A DNA stretch of 7,524 nucleotides from Candidatus Omnitrophota bacterium (lineage in GTDB: Bacteria; Omnitrophota; Gorgyraeia; B26-G9), in contig QNCH01000071.1 of the NCBI GenBank assembly GCA_003645745.1, forward strand, positions 1-7,524, written 5' to 3'. The stretch's first letter is position 1. Every line of letters starts with the position of its first letter. The notes under the pieces were generated by a model that saw only the letters and a program-made list of their open reading frames with translations, did not search any database and was not told where the DNA came from. Made by a program: the position numbers and the translations under genes. This document shows, one piece after another, positions 6,176 to 7,524 of the stretch.

Positions 6176-6249
6176 GCGGGAGTAGTTCAATGGTAGAATA
6201 ACGGCCTTCCAAGCCGTCTATGAGGGTTCGATCCCCTTCTCCCGCTCCA
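6176..6249 (+). tRNA. tRNA-Gly (anticodon UCC)
   Basis: Acceptor GCGGGAG (6176-6182) pairs with CTCCCGC (6239-6245). The anticodon stem ACGGC/GCCGT (6201-6205, 6213-6217) holds loop CTTCCAA with anticodon TCC at 6208-6210. The T-loop is TTCGATC. Discriminator T6246 and encoded CCA (6247-6249) complete it. It reads GGA and GGG. It lies 6 nt after tRNA-Tyr and 15 nt before the next ATG, so it is probably processed from a transcript shared with the downstream gene. Confidence 0.96.
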
Positions 6250-6264
6250 ATAGGCCTAACAAAA

Positions 6265-6867
6265 ATGTTATCCGTGAAAATTTTATCTTTATTGGTAGTT
6301 TTTTTTTCTATAAATTCTTTTGCTTATGCGCGGAATAATAAAAATTTAAATTTTTATAACAAAAAAGATTTATTTACGAATCAAAGAATTAATTTTTCTG
6401 ACAGAACCCAATATTATGGTTTAAACGTAAAAGAGGTTATTGATGGTAATGTACTCCGTTTAAGTTCAGGGCAGGTGTTTAGGCTGCTTGGGGTTGATGT
6501 GCCTTCAGTACAACAAAGCGGTAAATTTTATAATGAGTCAAAGGATTTAAAAATTCCGATTGAAGTTTTAAGTGTTATGGCAAAAGAAGCTTTGTTGTTT
6601 ACTAAAAAATTAGTAGAAAAGAAAAAAATAAATATTGAGTTTGACACGCAGCATTATGACCTTTATGGTGTGCTGATTGGGTATGTTTATTTGGATGAGA
6701 AAGATGACGCTGATGATGGTATCTTTGTTAATGCTGAGATAATTAAAAATGGTTATTCCCATTATGTTGATACTGCCCCAAACGTGCGTTATATTGAATT
6801 GTTTAAACAATTGCACCAGCAGGCTAAGGAAAAGGCGCGTGGGTTGTGGAAGCAGTGGCAAAGATAA
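6265..6867 (+). CDS. exported SNase-fold (thermonuclease-like) protein with a degenerate active site
   Basis: The 200-residue protein has a probable Sec signal peptide: basic Lys5, a hydrophobic core about 6-20, and Ala-x-Ala-like SFAYA near 18-22. It then has a staphylococcal-nuclease-like domain (about 50-198), recognisable from YGLNVKEVIDGNVLRL, GQVFRLLGVDVPS, YDLYGVLIGYVYL, IFVNAEIIKNGYSHYV and a C-terminal QAKEKARGLW. Against staphylococcal nuclease, Asp60, Arg73 and Asp78 correspond to Asp21, Arg35 and Asp40. Thr41 is Val79, the general-base Glu43 is Ser81, and Arg87 is Val136 (YGV where YGR is usual). It may therefore be a non-catalytic, nucleic-acid- or protein-binding member. A longer frame opens at 6220, but that start lies inside tRNA-Gly and would put 15 residues before the signal peptide. 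The ribosome site is weak (AGG 6252-6254). The next gene starts 170 bp on. Confidence 0.85.
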   Translation: MLSVKILSLLVVFFSINSFAYARNNKNLNFYNKKDLFTNQRINFSDRTQYYGLNVKEVIDGNVLRLSSGQVFRLLGVDVPSVQQSGKFYNESKDLKIPIEVLSVMAKEALLFTKKLVEKKKINIEFDTQHYDLYGVLIGYVYLDEKDDADDGIFVNAEIIKNGYSHYVDTAPNVRYIELFKQLHQQAKEKARGLWKQWQR

Positions 6868-6918
6868 ATGTATAATTTTTTGCCCCGTTAATAAAATCTG
6901 TGGGTAAAAAAAGCTGTA

Positions 6919-6976
6919 GGGCAGGTCCTGCCTGTGCGTGCCGCACGCAGACAGGCGAGATTTGTCCGATATAAAA
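6919..6976. repeat. GC-rich palindromic repeat in the intergenic gap
   Basis: GGCAGG-T-CCTGCC (6920-6932) is followed by a strong hairpin: GCCTGT+GCGTG (6930-6940), loop CCG, CACGC-AG-ACAGGC (6944-6956), 11 bp with an AG bulge. TGTCCGATATAAA (6963-6975) then repeats, with one change, the right flank of the palindrome at 41-58. The GC content contrasts with the AT-rich surroundings. There is no T-run directly after the stem, so a Rho-independent terminator is unlikely. The rest of the 6868-7037 gap holds a TATAAT at 6871-6876 without a matching -35 box and nothing else I can call. Confidence 0.55.
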
Positions 6977-7024
6977 TTTATTCTGAGAAAGAGTCCGATT
7001 AGTTTGTTTGGCAATTTTGTGGGA

Positions 7025-7030
7025 GAGGAG
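7025..7030 (+). promoter_or_regulatory. strong Shine-Dalgarno site for the zinc-ribbon gene
   Basis: GAGGAG ends 7 nt before the ATG at 7038. It is the strongest ribosome site in the window and fixes this start, which is independent of the coupled operon upstream. Confidence 0.75.
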
Positions 7031-7037
7031 AATAATT

Positions 7038-7524
7038 ATGGTGTGTCCAGTATGTCAGAAACAAATGTTTGAGCAAAATTTTGGCGGAGTAAAGGTCGAT
7101 CTTTGCGATAATTGCAAAGGTATATGGTTTGATTGGATGGAATTGGTTAAATTGGATGAAAGTAATGAAGGTTTTGGCAACGCGCTTAAAGACGCGCTTG
7201 CAGATTCCAGGACAAATGATGAAAGTAGAGGAAAGCTTAATTGCCCTAAATGCGGTTTGCCGATGCATATCCATAAATATGTTTCTGCTAAAGAGATAAA
7301 TGTTGATGAATGCTATAAATGCGGTGGTTTTTTTCTTGATTCAGGGGAGTTGAGATATATTCGTGATAATTTTATGAGTAATGACGAACGGATTGCTTAT
7401 ACAAAGAAGATTGTAGATGGTATTCCTGAGTATGCGCGGCAATTAGAGGATCTGGAGAAAAATAAGCTGCGTAACCAGGCTATTAGCAATTACACTAAGT
7501 TTCTCAGGCTAAGCTATTATGTAA
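7038..7524 (+). CDS. double zinc-ribbon (TFIIB-type zinc finger) protein, partial
   Basis: The frame starts at 7038 and is still open at the window edge after 162 codons, so the C-terminus is missing. Two zf-TFIIB-like ribbons are visible. The first is CPVC...LCDNCKGIWFDWMEL (Cys3, Cys6, Cys23, Cys26). The second is CPKC...ECYKCGGFFLDSGEL (Cys69, Cys72, Cys92, Cys95). The C-x2-C...C-x2-C-x-G-hydrophobic-aromatic-D-x-x-EL pattern is typical of this Pfam-type bacterial domain. After about 110 the chain is rich in charged residues and likely helical (NDERIAYTKKIVDGIPEYARQLEDLEKNKL). Function of such proteins is mostly unknown; metal binding is inferred from the cysteines. It appears to be a separate transcription unit or a distal gene after a repeat-bearing gap. 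Confidence 0.85.
   Translation, partial: MVCPVCQKQMFEQNFGGVKVDLCDNCKGIWFDWMELVKLDESNEGFGNALKDALADSRTNDESRGKLNCPKCGLPMHIHKYVSAKEINVDECYKCGGFFLDSGELRYIRDNFMSNDERIAYTKKIVDGIPEYARQLEDLEKNKLRNQAISNYTKFLRLSYYV

Noticed and set aside
5972..6190. Minus-strand 72-codon frame across the tRNA genes (contains EEDSNLRR and REDSNLQPADYKSAALPLRH)
   Set aside because: It is the antisense translation of tRNA-Thr and tRNA-Tyr, a common spurious protein call over tRNA genes.
6220..6264. Upstream ATG extension of the SNase-like gene
   Set aside because: It starts inside tRNA-Gly, encodes tRNA sequence (MRVRSPSPAP), and would bury the clear signal peptide that starts at 6265.
6871..6876. Perfect TATAAT as a promoter for the zinc-ribbon gene
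   Set aside because: No -35-like hexamer lies at 16-18 nt upstream, and the distance to the gene (about 160 nt) includes the repeat hairpin; in AT-rich DNA the hexamer is expected by chance.
6610..7014. Minus-strand 134-codon frame
   Set aside because: It is antisense to the SNase-like domain and runs through the GC-rich repeat; no domain pattern is visible.
1..7524. CRISPR array, prophage, toxin-antitoxin or transposase gene
   Set aside because: No regularly spaced direct repeats and no such protein motifs appear on either strand; the repeats present are few, short and palindromic.

Overview
The window is an AT-rich bacterial chromosomal segment with every recognisable gene on the + strand. 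It reads as a compact housekeeping operon, then three tRNA genes, then two further genes. An outer-membrane-type protein end, a lipoprotein-free exported nuclease-like protein and the gene order folP-cdaA-cdaR-glmM-pdxJ-acpS-nnrD suggest a diderm bacterium from a poorly cultivated lineage. Omnitrophota is my best guess from remembered gene order; this is inference, since nothing was searched.

Layout: 3-185 is the 3' end of an upstream gene whose last residues look like outer-membrane beta-strands. Next come folP (folate synthesis), cdaA and cdaR (c-di-AMP synthase and its membrane partner), glmM (glucosamine-1-phosphate for the cell wall), pdxJ (vitamin B6), acpS (acyl-carrier-protein activation) and nnrD (repair of hydrated NAD(P)H). 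Most junctions overlap or are 1 nt apart. The two exceptions are folP-cdaA (135 bp) and pdxJ-acpS (249 bp), and both hold repeat-like, strongly folding DNA. The cdaA-cdaR-glmM triplet is the classic module linking c-di-AMP signalling to peptidoglycan precursor supply.

From 6002 to 6249 lie tRNA-Thr(UGU), tRNA-Tyr(GUA) and tRNA-Gly(UCC), all with encoded CCA. This is the order of the E. coli thrU-tyrU-glyT genes, but the thrT-tufB that follows there is absent. The reading frame of nnrD runs into tRNA-Thr, so its last nine residues and stop codon are tRNA sequence. Sixteen nucleotides after the last tRNA starts an exported SNase-fold protein that has lost several nuclease active-site residues. 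The window ends inside a protein with two TFIIB-type zinc ribbons.

The most unusual material is non-coding or overlapping: the CDS/tRNA overlap; an 18-nt palindrome present twice in the same reading phase, once inside folP; a MITE-like inverted-repeat element ending at the acpS start codon; and mutually exclusive stem-loops ahead of cdaA. I see no CRISPR array, prophage, transposase or obviously new multi-gene system.
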